From assembly GCA_001600095.1 (NCBI GenBank), contig BCIX01000001.1, forward strand, positions 1,736,001-1,800,000: a stretch of 64,000 bases of DNA, written 5' to 3'. The notes under the pieces are model-generated. The model had not been told where the DNA came from and ran no database searches. It saw only the letters and a program-made list of their open reading frames with translations. Shown one piece after another: positions 46,859 to 57,569 of this stretch (its first letter is position 1; the number at the start of each line of letters is the position of its first letter). Made by a program: the position numbers and the translations under genes. This DNA comes from Bullera alba (Eukaryota; Basidiomycota; Tremellomycetes; Tremellales; Bulleraceae).

Positions 46859-47365
46859 TGAGAGGAGGAAAAGCTGAATATCTTGCAACAGACTCGACGG
46901 GATGCGAGAGGATGTCACTCAACCATGCATTATACGGTATCAAGAGCTGTATACTGACCACCTGGCGGACGAATGGGAATCATAGCGACAAGACCCTTGT
47001 TTCTTAGCCAGCACGGAAGTCATGCGACGATGGGAAAGCCGAGGTCTAAGTGCGCAGCGTCGGAGTCGGAGTCAAGTAGAGGAGGCAGAAGCTTCTCCTT
47101 CAACTATTCGGCATGATGCGCTCTTCGACCGGAAACACCGAGAATGACGACCTACGCCGGTGATATGGGCATGTGTGACAGTGAATATGAGACAGTAAGT
47201 GTGAGAAGGAGGTATCCTTTGTGTTCTCGGGCAGCTTCAAACCCCAAACGCGACCAATTTCCAAGCGATTCATTGCCAGTACTTGCAAAACGGTGTATAA
47301 GAGCTCATCAGTCTCACTAAAGCACTACACTCCCAAACCGGGATCACAGCACCACGAAGTCGATC
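46859..47365. other. intergenic region
   Basis: A 507-bp gap holding the PMT 3' end and the promoter of the acidic-protein gene. No gene was recognised. Confidence 0.45.
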
Positions 47366-50300
47366 ATGGATCCTCTGCATGGCGATGAACGATCTCATCC
47401 TGGAAGAAGGTCGAGCTACAGTACCAATACCTCGACCCCATTCACCTCTTATGGATTTGCGAGTACAGCTCGTAGAGCACTCGATCCACCTCGCCGGCGA
47501 GTCCGGACAACATATGACTCCAATCCCCCCAGTCGATTTCCGCCTCGGTTTGCTGATCAAGAGGACTATGACGATCCTGCACCTGACGATTCGGGTCTGA
47601 CATACCCTGACCCGCAAGATGGTAGAGCTGTTGACCGTGAGACTGTAGTGAACGATACTCTCGCTGCCGCTTTGGCGGCATATGCGTATGAGCGGTACTC
47701 CCACTCAACTCCGGCTTGCGCTTGTAGAGCCCGAGTGGTCGGATGACGACTTGCCGATCACACAAAAGCCACGGAGGCGGCACCAGTGGGAGGAGAATGA
47801 GAATAATTCGGAAGGACTTCAGCTTATGAAGGGACAGGAGCACGATGGAGAGCAGGACGGGGGAGGAGTGGCTGAGTGGGTGATAGCTCCACAGACGTCT
47901 ATGGGATTCCTGGAGAAAACCGCTCAGTGGCTGGGAATCCCTGAAGGAGGGAGAATGCCTAAATTGCTAATGGCTCCAGAGGAAGAGCAGAGCGTACACG
48001 CTCCCGGTGCTGAGAGACAACTACGGATCGAAGGGAAGAGGGCTGATGAGTCCTCGCCTCATGGGAGCGGTGATATTGGATCACAAGCGCCAAGTGCGGG
48101 AGGATCGAGTGTAGGACTCCTAAACTTCGAAGATGACGAAGACTACGGGGACGAAGAAGATGATATAGGCGATATCCTCAAAGTCAAAAGTGACGTTGAG
48201 AAAGTAGCGATCAAATCTCAGGACGAAGGATCAGAGGTCGGAGACGAGCCAAAAGTGGAACTCCTAATGGCACCACCGGAGCCGCTGGAGCCGCCAACTA
48301 CCCTGATGATGGCGCTGCCTTCCGTCCCAGAACTACCATCGGCACCTGAGGCTGAAGTTTCGTCGTCTTCGGATATGGAGTCTGTCGATCCTGGAGAAGA
48401 TACCGAGCTAGGGGTCGGCATCTATCATGGCGGATCGTCGAGAAGAGAAGTAAGGAGGATGGCTGCGGACCAGTACTTCGGTTTAGAGGAAACCGATGCC
48501 CAACAGGGAGAGGGCTCTGAGTCTGGTGACTCTTTCGATGGGTGAGTGGGCGACACTGCCCAGATCGCACGAAGCAAGCAGCACTGACTGGACGAACTCG
48601 TAGTTATCCCTCGGAATTCCAATATGTCCACCCTCGTTTGTATATTCCACTGCGACCTGTACAAGAGGAAGACGAGCTGGAAGATAATGTCCGCCCTGGC
48701 CTGCATGACCAAGTGGACGAACACCCGCCGGTCGAGCATGAAGAGGCCGATGCTGGATCTACCAATGGTTCGGTAATAACGCCGCCTTTGCATACGTTCG
48801 ACGTTGACGCCGGAACCGACTCAGCTGGTTCCGATGCAGAGGTCGAGGCAGATAGTCCAAGCAAAGTGCAAGCAGCAGTATCAGCAAATCGTCCCGCAAG
48901 TTCGCCCCTGGACGGGACATATCACGTGTACCAGTCTACGCACGATACCTCGAGGGAGGCCTCTGTGATCATTGCCTCTTCGAGTGAACATGAGGAGAGC
49001 GATGATGATGACAGCAGTTCGGAAGACAGCGATGAGGAGGAAGCAGATGAGACCAATGAGACTGACGGTATCGACGACGACGAGGGTATCGACCTGCTGC
49101 CATCTGACCTGCCCAGCCCAAGAGCGCGCGTCAATGTCATCCAGTCTGTTTCTGGGATTGTTGGGATTGAAGGGAAACACGCTGACCCAGAAGTGGGCAT
49201 GAATCGGATCGACAGTGGAATCGCTATGGCCGACGGCAGTCCACATGCTGCCGACGGTCGAGCGTCCATTGTGAAGGGAAAGATGGCCCAGCCTGAGGTC
49301 GAGTCGAGTGAGGAGAGTAGTGAAGAGAGCAGTGATGCTGAGTCTGACGAGGAAGGGGGCGAGGCTTCAGATGTCGACACCTCCAAACCGGTCGTCGAGG
49401 TCAAAATCCAGATAGCCGAAGAGTACAGCACAGGGGACGAAGAAAGTGCAGAAAGTGGGGAAAGTGAGGATGATGATGGCGGAGACAAAGATGAAGAAGA
49501 AGACGAAGATGGTGATGGCGAGGAAGATGACGAGCAAGATAGCGACCAAGAGGACGAAACAGGCGATGAGAAGGAGGTCCAACAAGCAGTCCAAGCAGGA
49601 GCTGGCAAGACCAGGACTCATACTAATGTGGAGTCGACCACACAGATGTCACCTCAGCAGGACTTGATGGACGACGATGATGCCCCTGAGTCAAGCAGCG
49701 AAGACGAGAGCGGCGAGGTAGAGAAGGATCGCAATCCGCCTGCCACCAAAGCTCGCCTGCGCGCCGATGATGAGTACCAACGGTATCAAGGGGGCGGGTT
49801 CGCCGACACTGACACGGACGACGGAGTGGGGAGATCACATGTCTTCCAAGATTCATCTCGTGCCGCCTCCATCAAGTCGGCTCGGACCAACGATAGCAGA
49901 TCGACGCACGGCAGTATCACCAGAAGGGAACGTGATGAGAGGATACATGGATTGAAATACCCCTTCTCCAGATACAAGCCGACAACTTCGAACGGAGGGA
50001 CAAGCCGTGTATCGGCAAAATCGAGGACAGGCAGTCTTTTACGTACTTCAGCTGCTACACAATATCTTGAAGTCGAGGATGACAATAGAGATGAGGATGA
50101 CCTGGAGAGCGACATCAGAGGTGGATCCACTGCGGGTACCTCAGTCCGCTTTGAGGAGGCTCCGACAAGTCCATCAACCAAGTCGAGAGAGCACGGAAAG
50201 CGGCGTCGACGTCGGCGTCCGCGTACTGATCAAGACGACGAGACATCCGTTGGACAGTCGTCACGGAGACGTGCTCACCGGTCGAGGGAGGAGGTAACTA

Positions 50301-50461
50301 GTTCGGCGGTCTCGAGTAATCCACTCAAGTGGTTACTGGGAAAGACAGGCAGCACGGCCGATAGGACGAAGTCATCCACGGGCGGAAGTGAGAGTGACCA
50401 TACTAGACGTCGCAAATCGTCCAAACGGACCGAAAACACCACGGGGAGTTCGAGGAGGTGA
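47366..50461 (+). CDS. Unrecognised acidic Ser/Asp/Glu-rich protein
   Basis: I do not recognise a family. Three exons (47366-47636, 47728-48541, 48604-50461) give 980 residues. The first splice (GTGAGA at 47637, TTGTAG at 47727) was chosen because it joins the two long frames with consensus sites. The N-terminus is Ser/Arg-rich; the middle contains APQTSMGFLEKTAQWLG and an ordered-looking YPSEFQYVHPRLYIPLRP. Residues ~640-780 are an extreme acidic run (EESSEESSDAESDEEGG, KDEEEDEDGDGEEDDE). The C-terminus turns basic with Arg/Ser (KRRRRRRPRTDQ, SSRRRAHRSRE) before SNPLKWLLGKTG. Acidic-then-basic composition suggests a nuclear or chromatin role, but this is only composition. Confidence 0.65.
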
Positions 50462-51566
50462 TGTTGTGAGGGTGAATCCTGTCCCATACAGTAGTGGTTC
50501 TGCGACCGTAGAAAGAGTCAATAGCGGCTAAAGAAGACAAAGTCCGTGCCTCGCTCGAGTTCCTCCGTGACTGCCGATTGTAGCAAGGGTCTGGCTGATA
50601 GGCATAAGCTGCGACGCTGCGGCTGAGTAGACTAAGTTAGTGAGTACCGAGAATGGCTTGATCAGGATTGGGCAGGTCAGTCTTGGAGCAAGCTTAATAG
50701 TGCCGAGCAGAAGATAGGGCAGACCAGGGCAGACTTGAGCTCGGAATCGGATCTCTCGGGGCTCGGACTCTCGGCAAGCTAGACGGATCAGTGAGCATGC
50801 ATGCTGCGATTACGAGGAGTCCTACTCTCCAAGCATTCAGCAAACACCACTGCACAGATGACTCCTATGCATGTGATGCTCACGGCAAGTCGGTCTTCAA
50901 CGTTCAACTGCTGTCAAATGCTGTCTAACACGGTTCGAGCGTTTTGATGGTGGATTCAAGGTGAATCTTGGCATTGGTAGTCAGGGGAAAGTGACGCATC
51001 TTGAAGGTTCTTGGCAGGCAGTTTCGCTGTCACAGGAGTTCGGAGTGGTGAGCGGGGAACTCTTGGTATGACTTAGACGTGTTCATGGCATGTTCGATCT
51101 CCCAAGTTATCGATAAGATAACAGGAGGAGGTGTGGAGTGTTGTTGACAGCGTTCTGCTGCTCACCGGATCGATGCAGATCGACGAGGAACGACGTCGAT
51201 CATGGATCTCGGAGTGCCACACTGGTGACCAGTGGTGACCCACCTCGGCGATTGGCTGGATCTCCGTTGGGCTATTGTTTGCGCAAGGGCCCCGTCTCTC
51301 GGCGGAACTAATTTTAGAACGGGGAAGGAGGAGGGCGCAGGGCCGGGCTGGACAGATCATACAATCGTCAAAGGGGGAAGCTAGCACGCGCAAAAAAGGT
51401 GAGGAGAGGAGCAGTGATCATAGCGCACAGCATAACAAAGATCTCAATCGTCACTTGCCTTCATCCACACCTCACATCGTCAATCGCGCCGCTCGACTGG
51501 AACCACGAAACGAAAGACACTAGATGCCAGCGATTGACATCCCCCGACCGTAATCCCGTTCTCCCC
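50462..51566. other. long intergenic region
   Basis: No gene was seen in 1105 bp. A palindrome TTATCGATAA (51107-51116) abuts another GATAA, forming a small GATA cluster about 450 bp upstream of the KRE6-like start. It does not match ATCWGATAA. Confidence 0.45.
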
Positions 51567-54500
51567 ATGTTTAGCAAGTCATCCGCCAATAACAACAACA
51601 ACACCTCGTACGCATTCTCACAACCCGCCGCTGTCAATTCATCCACCGCCGTCCGCAAACAGGAGAACGACACTTTCTACAACCCTCTTCCCGCGCCGAG
51701 ATCATCCCAGGACCAATCTAGAGCTCAACCATCGGTCACGGGTCAATCGGCAAATCCATTCACGGATCCGAGAAGGGATTACGTCTCACGTACTCCCTCG
51801 CCTCACGCGTCCAACCCGCTTCTATCCTCCCAACTCTCAGACTCTTCCTCTCCTTCCTCTTCGCAGTTTCACAACTCGTCAAACATGCCTTCAGCTTCTC
51901 GATACGCCCCTAGAGCCGGCACTGGGATGCCACAAAGAGGCGAATCTCAGAGCGCTTTACTAGGCGGGAACGGTCAGGTGAGTTCACGTTCCCACGTTCT
52001 TTTTCGTGGTTTGCACAGCCCGTTTTCCGATCCGCGTATCACACTTCCCATCGATCTATGCTTCGAGAGACTTGATTATCGTCTACATGACTTGAAAGAT
52101 CCACAATCCGATCTCCAGCTCGGACCCTAGTCGGGACCGAAATAGTACGAGGATGGCGCGCCAAGAGGACGAAAAGGATCATCCATTTCAACGCGGGGCT
52201 ATGTTGTTTCCCGTCAATCTGTCCCCGTCTCGATCTGGCAGAGAGGATTGGGAAGCATACTGGAAGGTCCTGTGATTCTTGTGCGCGGTTCTCTCACTTC
52301 CTGCCCATTATTTCTGCCATAGTGTCTTCTTGCACATCTCCCTTGTCATGCCTCGCAACCCTGTGTTTCAGGATGGACCTCCTCCACTGCCCCCTAAAAC
52401 GCAGCCCGGACCAGCCCTTCCACCATTTTCCTTCCTGCCTTTGAGTCACGAACCAAAAGTGCTTCAGTCCTAGAAGACCATCCATAAACAACAGGCTGAC
52501 TCTATCTAGTCCTCGAACGCCCGGAAATATGGTCCTACAGCCTCCGCCGCACCCATCGGTGCCAGCGCAGCCCTGCTTTCCTCCCCATCACAGTCATCGT
52601 CGGATAAGGCAGGCATCAACAACCAGGATGGATCGGCTTGGGGATCGGGCATGGACATGATGAGCCCGGAGGCGGATGACTACCTGCACAACCCGGACCC
52701 CAAGCGGGATAGACGAGTGAGTTGCGCCGGCATTGCACAAACGAAAATTGCAGCGGTCACTAACGCATCAAAGGGTGATCACGGTGGAACAATCTTCACT
52801 TCTAGAGGTTTGATGAACATCGGCTGTTTGTTCATTCTCCTGCTCGGTGTCATCTGTTTGTTCGCCGGATACCCCATCATCACATTCTACACCCGACACA
52901 ACCTGAGCACAAATGGTGCCTACAACCTTGGTGGTATCAACTCTACAGGACAGGTTCCCCTCATCAGCAATTTCCCCTCGCCCATCGATCCTGATACGCC
53001 ACCTGAGGCTTACACCAGACAAGGCTTCGATGATGGACATACCTACAACCTGGTCTTCTCGGACGAGTTCAACAAAGACGGCAGGTAGGTCGATCAACCA
53101 AGGGTAGCCTGAACAGTGCAGCTGACATCACGCGTAGAACCTTCTTCCCTGGTGATGACCCATACTGGACAGCAGTTGACATCCACTACTGGCCGACCGG
53201 GTGAGCGATCCTAGGCCTACGCTGCTTAAGGTCACCAGCTAACGCATCTTCAGTGATCTTGAGTGGTACGATCCATCCGCTGTGACTACCAAAGGAGGAA
53301 ACCTTGTCATCACTCAGACGCAGGAGCCAATACACGACCTGAACTTCAAATCTGGTATGCTGCAGTCATGGAATCAGATGTGCTTCCAGTACTCTGTCTA
53401 CTTCGAAGTCCGATTGTCCCTTCCAGGAACACCGGAAGTGGGAGGTTTCTGGCCTGGTGTGTGGATGATGGGAAACTTGGGCAGACCCGGTTACGGAGCC
53501 ACAACCGAGGGTACTTGGCCATACACCTATGACAGTTGCGATGTTGGAACTCTGGCGAATCAGACGCTGGCGGATGGATCTGGACCCGAAGCCGCTTTGA
53601 CCACTGGAGCGAACGGAGGACCACTCTCGTACCTACCCGGACAGAGACTTTCCGCTTGTACATGTGCTGGAGAAGACCACCCAGGACCCGACCACACCTA
53701 CGGTCGAGCTTCGCCAGAAATCGATGCTATTGAGGTGAGTTGCGCTATCCGATACTGGGAGGCTTTGGCTGATATCTGTGCTAGGCCCAAATTGACCTAC
53801 GACTGCCTCGAGGAGAGTTGTCACAGTCGAATCAGATTGCACCATTCGACGACTACTACCAGTACAAAAACGGCACCAACGATGTGATCCGATACGATAC
53901 CACTGTCACGCACTGGAATACGTACCTTGGTGGTAGCTACCAGCAGGCCGTCTCTGGTTTGACTTACATCGACAACTCGGAGTACGAGTTGACCAATGGC
54001 GCCTTCGGTGTTCACGGTGAGTGTGCTTGAATCGGAGTTGTTACGAGAGGCTGACTCAGTATAGGCTTCGAGTACTTCTCCAACCCGAACGACCGAAACG
54101 CAGGCTACATTACCTGGCTCGCCGACGGAAAGAAGTCGTGGACGATGCACGCATCCGCTACTGGACCCAACCCAGTCACCGGTGTCGGGCAGCGGTTGGT
54201 CAGTGAGGAGCCAATGGCTATGGTGAGTGTGGCGCTTCTCCAGTTCAGAGAAGTGAATTGACGCAAAGCAGATCATCAACTTTGGAGCCTCGAACAATTT
54301 CCAAACTGTCAACCTGAATCAATTGACCTATCCCGCTCACTTCCTCATCGACTACGTGCGAGTCTACCAGAGACCCGATGTTGGAAAGATGGGATGTGAC
54401 CCTGCGGACCGACCCACGGCGGACTACATCGCTAGACACAGGCCTGCCTATGACAATGCCAACTTCACCACTTGGGCCGAGGCTGGATACACGTTCCCCG

Positions 54501-54576
54501 TGAGTAGGATACCGATCCAACTGGGAATTCAGCTGACCTCTTTCTGCAGAAAAACTCGTTGATCGACAAGTGTTAG
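51567..54576 (+). CDS. Kre6/Skn1-type GH16 beta-glucan synthesis protein
   Basis: Multi-exon gene. Exon 1 (51567-51977) encodes an Asn/Ser/Pro-rich cytosolic N-terminus; a 532-nt intron follows, and exon 2 starts at 52510. A single signal-anchor helix (GLMNIGCLFILLLGVICLFAGYPIITFY) marks a type II membrane protein. The lumenal GH16 domain has [44 protein letters not shown] and the catalytic-type EIDAIE (ExDxxE), then EYFSNPNDRNAGYITWLADG, and ends near YVRVYQRPDVGKMGCDP. These are Kre6/Skn1 landmarks (PF03935). Family members are needed for beta-1,6-glucan in the cell wall. The start 51567 was chosen; an in-frame upstream ATG at 51399 lies in leader-like DNA. Confidence 0.92.
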
Positions 54577-55935
54577 ACAGGCGGACTAGTGGTAGGAGTA
54601 GAAGGCCGCCGCAGGTGACCCGCTGCTCAGGGCTAGTGTGGCCCCCTAGGAAGAGGGGAGGCAGTTGACATGGTCGACGCGTCCGGTGTAGTGTTCATCG
54701 GCGTGTTGGCATTTTGTGTACAGTATCAGGGTTGACATACCCTTTCATCATTGCTGCATTCGTTTTGTCGCCATCATGTAGATTTACCCCTGAGCGCTTT
54801 GCAGCTATGGACATTGATAGCTATGCAATACTGCAGTCTTATTTTACAGGCTGGACTGATTCACGGACACCGCTTCTTGGCTGTGATGTGATGTCGACGA
54901 CTCGACAGACCTCATGATCATGAAGCTTGAAGCCCCAAGGGGGGAACGTCTGACGCCTATTGGACGGTAAGTGCTAAATAGGCACTGGCTCCCATTTTTG
55001 GCCCGGACCTAGCCGTGCCTACTCGCTTGTTAGGTGGCCCAAAACAGGTTCTTGTGGGCAAATAATTATTCTGTAACCCAAGTCCACTCCAATTCAAAGA
55101 CCCGGACTCGCGCCCGGCGGCGGCCTCAAGACGCCTAAAAGCTGCCCCAAGAGCCGGCATCAGTCGCGCGAATCCGGATCCAGAATTGCTAGGCTCGCAA
55201 CAACTGGATTTAGGTCTGTCAAAACAAGCTCTTGTGAGTATGTGACTGGTGAGATAACTCGAATCCGGATCTGCATATGGATTGAGGGCTGCTTGCGGCC
55301 GAACCTGAGGCCTGAGGCCGGACCTGGGGCCGGGCCGGCTGCTTCGAGACCGTTTCGACTTTCGAGGCTGACATGGCGGTCTTCCCGCACCTCATCTTCA
55401 GCGGAGCCAGCTGGCTGAGTAGCTCGTGCAAGTTTAGGAATCGCACAGCATCATAATAAATATCACTTCCTACTCCTCTCTACAATCCTCGACACCTCTC
55501 AGCATGCTGTAAGTACTCTCATAAAGTACATGCTTTGCGTGCCGCATCGAGGCGGTCGTCCGAGGAGCCGAGCCTTCTCGCTGTGCCGAATGCCAAGAGC
55601 ACAGGTGTTCGGCAGGTGATGTCATCCTTTGTTTGTGATTTGTGAGTGCAGCGAATCTGGGTTGAAATCAGGTAGAATCAACATGATCCGCGGTGCTCGT
55701 GGTCTGGGCAGGTCTGGGCGGCGCCTTGGAAAGCCTCACAATCAGCTCATTCCGACGGCCACTCTGACAGACTCTGAAAGGCGCGATGACGATATGAGTC
55801 CTGCGGATGATGTTTCAGATGCAGACAAGAATCAATCTCGGTCATCCCTTACACCCCCTAGGATAGCTCCTAGGATACTCCCTTCAACTCATCTGTCTGA
55901 CTGGCGCCAACTTGCCCATCTCAACTCGTACGGTC
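54577..55935. other. intergenic region with diverged repeats
   Basis: No supported gene was found in 1359 bp. About 55030-55345 holds diverged duplicate segments and GGCCTGAGGCC-type GC-rich DNA. From about 55445, AATAAATATC then pyrimidine-rich DNA precedes CAGC-ATG-CT followed by a consensus GTAAGT (55504-55514), which looks like a gene start with a 5-nt exon. The frame 55629-56006 overlaps the next gene and lacks family resemblance. Confidence 0.4.
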
Positions 55936-57070
55936 ATGAGCAAACCTCATCAAGATACACACCGCTTCTCGGAACATCACACCTCATCAGCTCCCACTTC
56001 AAATAATATGCAGCCAGAGTCTCAGCGGAGTCGGTTCCGGTACCACCTGCAGACGATCAGGACGTCTCGAGGAGGAGCACAGACTTGGAAGGGCGCGGTC
56101 AAGGATCTCAAGATCTTCTTCACCGATTGCTGGCTGGACATTGTCACGCTTCTCGTCATTGTGGCCACCGCAGCTGGGGTGAGTGAGGTCGTGACGGAGC
56201 GGTATCGCAGACTCAATACTGATACTATGACAGGTATGGGTTGCGCCTCACACTCACGATCGACTTTTCCCCATCACCTTCTTCACCGACGGCGCGGTCG
56301 TCTACCCTCAGTTTGCGTATCCCTACGTCGAATCGATCTTCTCACCCGGAGCAGCAGGATGCGTGGCCGGATTGGTACCCCTTGCGTGTGTTCTCGGCGC
56401 ACAGATATGGTTGAAATCAGTCTTCGACCTGGGTAATGGCGTTCTCGGTCTCGCCTACTCCCTCTCCTCGGGGGTTCTCTTCCAAGTCACCCTCAAGAAG
56501 ACGATCGGTGGACTGAGGCCACACTTCCTATCGGTCTGCGAACCGGTCATACCCGAGGGTCTGGTGGGAATCGGATTCCAAAACCTCATGTTCACCGCGG
56601 AGCAGGTATGCACTGGCGACCCCGACAAGGTTAAGAATGGTCTCGAGTCTTTCCCCTCTGGTCACTCTCAGATTGCCTGGTCGGGATTGGGATACCTCTC
56701 GATCTACCTGTTCACCCATCTCCGCGTCCAGAGCTACCGCAGGCGACCTAGTCACTGGAAGATGCTGGCGGTGTTGGGACCCCTGTTGCTGGCCACATAC
56801 ATGTCGAGCTCTCTCGTTCTTGGATACCACCACCATGGCTACGATGTTATCTTCGGTGCAATCATCGGAATCGTGACCAGTTTCTTGGGATACAGGATGG
56901 TGTTCATGAGTATACTCAACTCTAAGTGGAACCATATTCCATCTCGACGGTGGGAAAGAAGGGAAGGGGACAAGCGAGATGAAGAGACTGTTGTGGATGG
57001 AGACCGAAGTGACGGCGATAGGGCAATGAGGAGCAGGCTGGATAGCGATAGTACTCAGGTCATCGCATGA
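55936..57070 (+). CDS. Lipid phosphate phosphatase (PAP2 family, Dpp1/Lpp1-like)
   Basis: Two exons (55936-56178, 56234-57070) give 359 residues. The frame is closed by TAG at 55864, so 55936 is the first in-frame ATG without invoking an upstream exon; 56008 is also possible. Six hydrophobic segments are visible. Phosphatase motif C1 is KTIGGLRPHF and C2 is FPSGHS. C3 reads SLVLGYHHHGYD, aligned to SRxxxxxHxxxD: Ser, His and Asp are present but the second position is Leu rather than Arg. Family members dephosphorylate phosphatidic acid and diacylglycerol pyrophosphate in membranes. The C-terminus is basic then acidic (RRWERREGDKRDEE). If the missing Arg is real, activity may be altered. Confidence 0.82.
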
Positions 57071-57569
57071 GGTGAAACCTGGGAAAGGTTCTCCTTTTGT
57101 ATTCGTTCCTATAATGCAGCCATGTGTCTGGTAATGTTGCTAGCACTTTGGGCCTCAACTGAGCACATGCAAGCTTTCAAGGTCCTCGCAGTCTGATGCA
57201 GCTCACTGCCCAGCAGCATCATGCAGCATGCAGGTAGCTGCTGCTCTCGACTCTGTCAAAAGTACCCGTACTTCCGTCGGAAGTAATCGTCCTCGATCTT
57301 CGGTCGATATGAACGGACATGAAATCAACATTTCGTCCTGCGTTTCGTGCTACGCACACTCTATCACTTGCTACCACTTGCGCTCCTACATAGCTCTGTC
57401 GCCATCCTCGTGTAGGCTGCGGCTGAGCACACGCTTGTCAGCCTTCAATTCAGGTAGGTGCTATACCCACAAGTCGATACACATCACTGATGTCTCTCAG
57501 CGAAGCCGACGACACACGACAGCTGTAGTCTAATATTCGGCTTGGGACTGGACGAGGACTTGCTCAGGA
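57071..57569. other. intergenic region
   Basis: A 499-bp gap. CAGCAGCATCATGCAGCATGCAGG-type triplet-rich DNA lies near 57210. No gene was recognised. Confidence 0.45.

Noticed and set aside
32059..47365. Search for a pheromone receptor (STE3) or CAAX pheromone precursor near the HD pair
   Set aside because: No seven-helix receptor and no short frame ending in a CAAX box was recognised; very small spliced pheromone genes could still be missed by eye.
48922..49608. 228-residue Ser-rich minus-strand frame
   Set aside because: It is the complement of the Glu/Asp-rich repeats of the acidic protein gene; homopolymeric Ser/Leu composition is an artefact.
55245..55275. CTCGAATCC motif resembling part of a tRNA B box
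   Set aside because: No acceptor stem, A box or cloverleaf could be built around it; the same applies to a similar motif near 6366.
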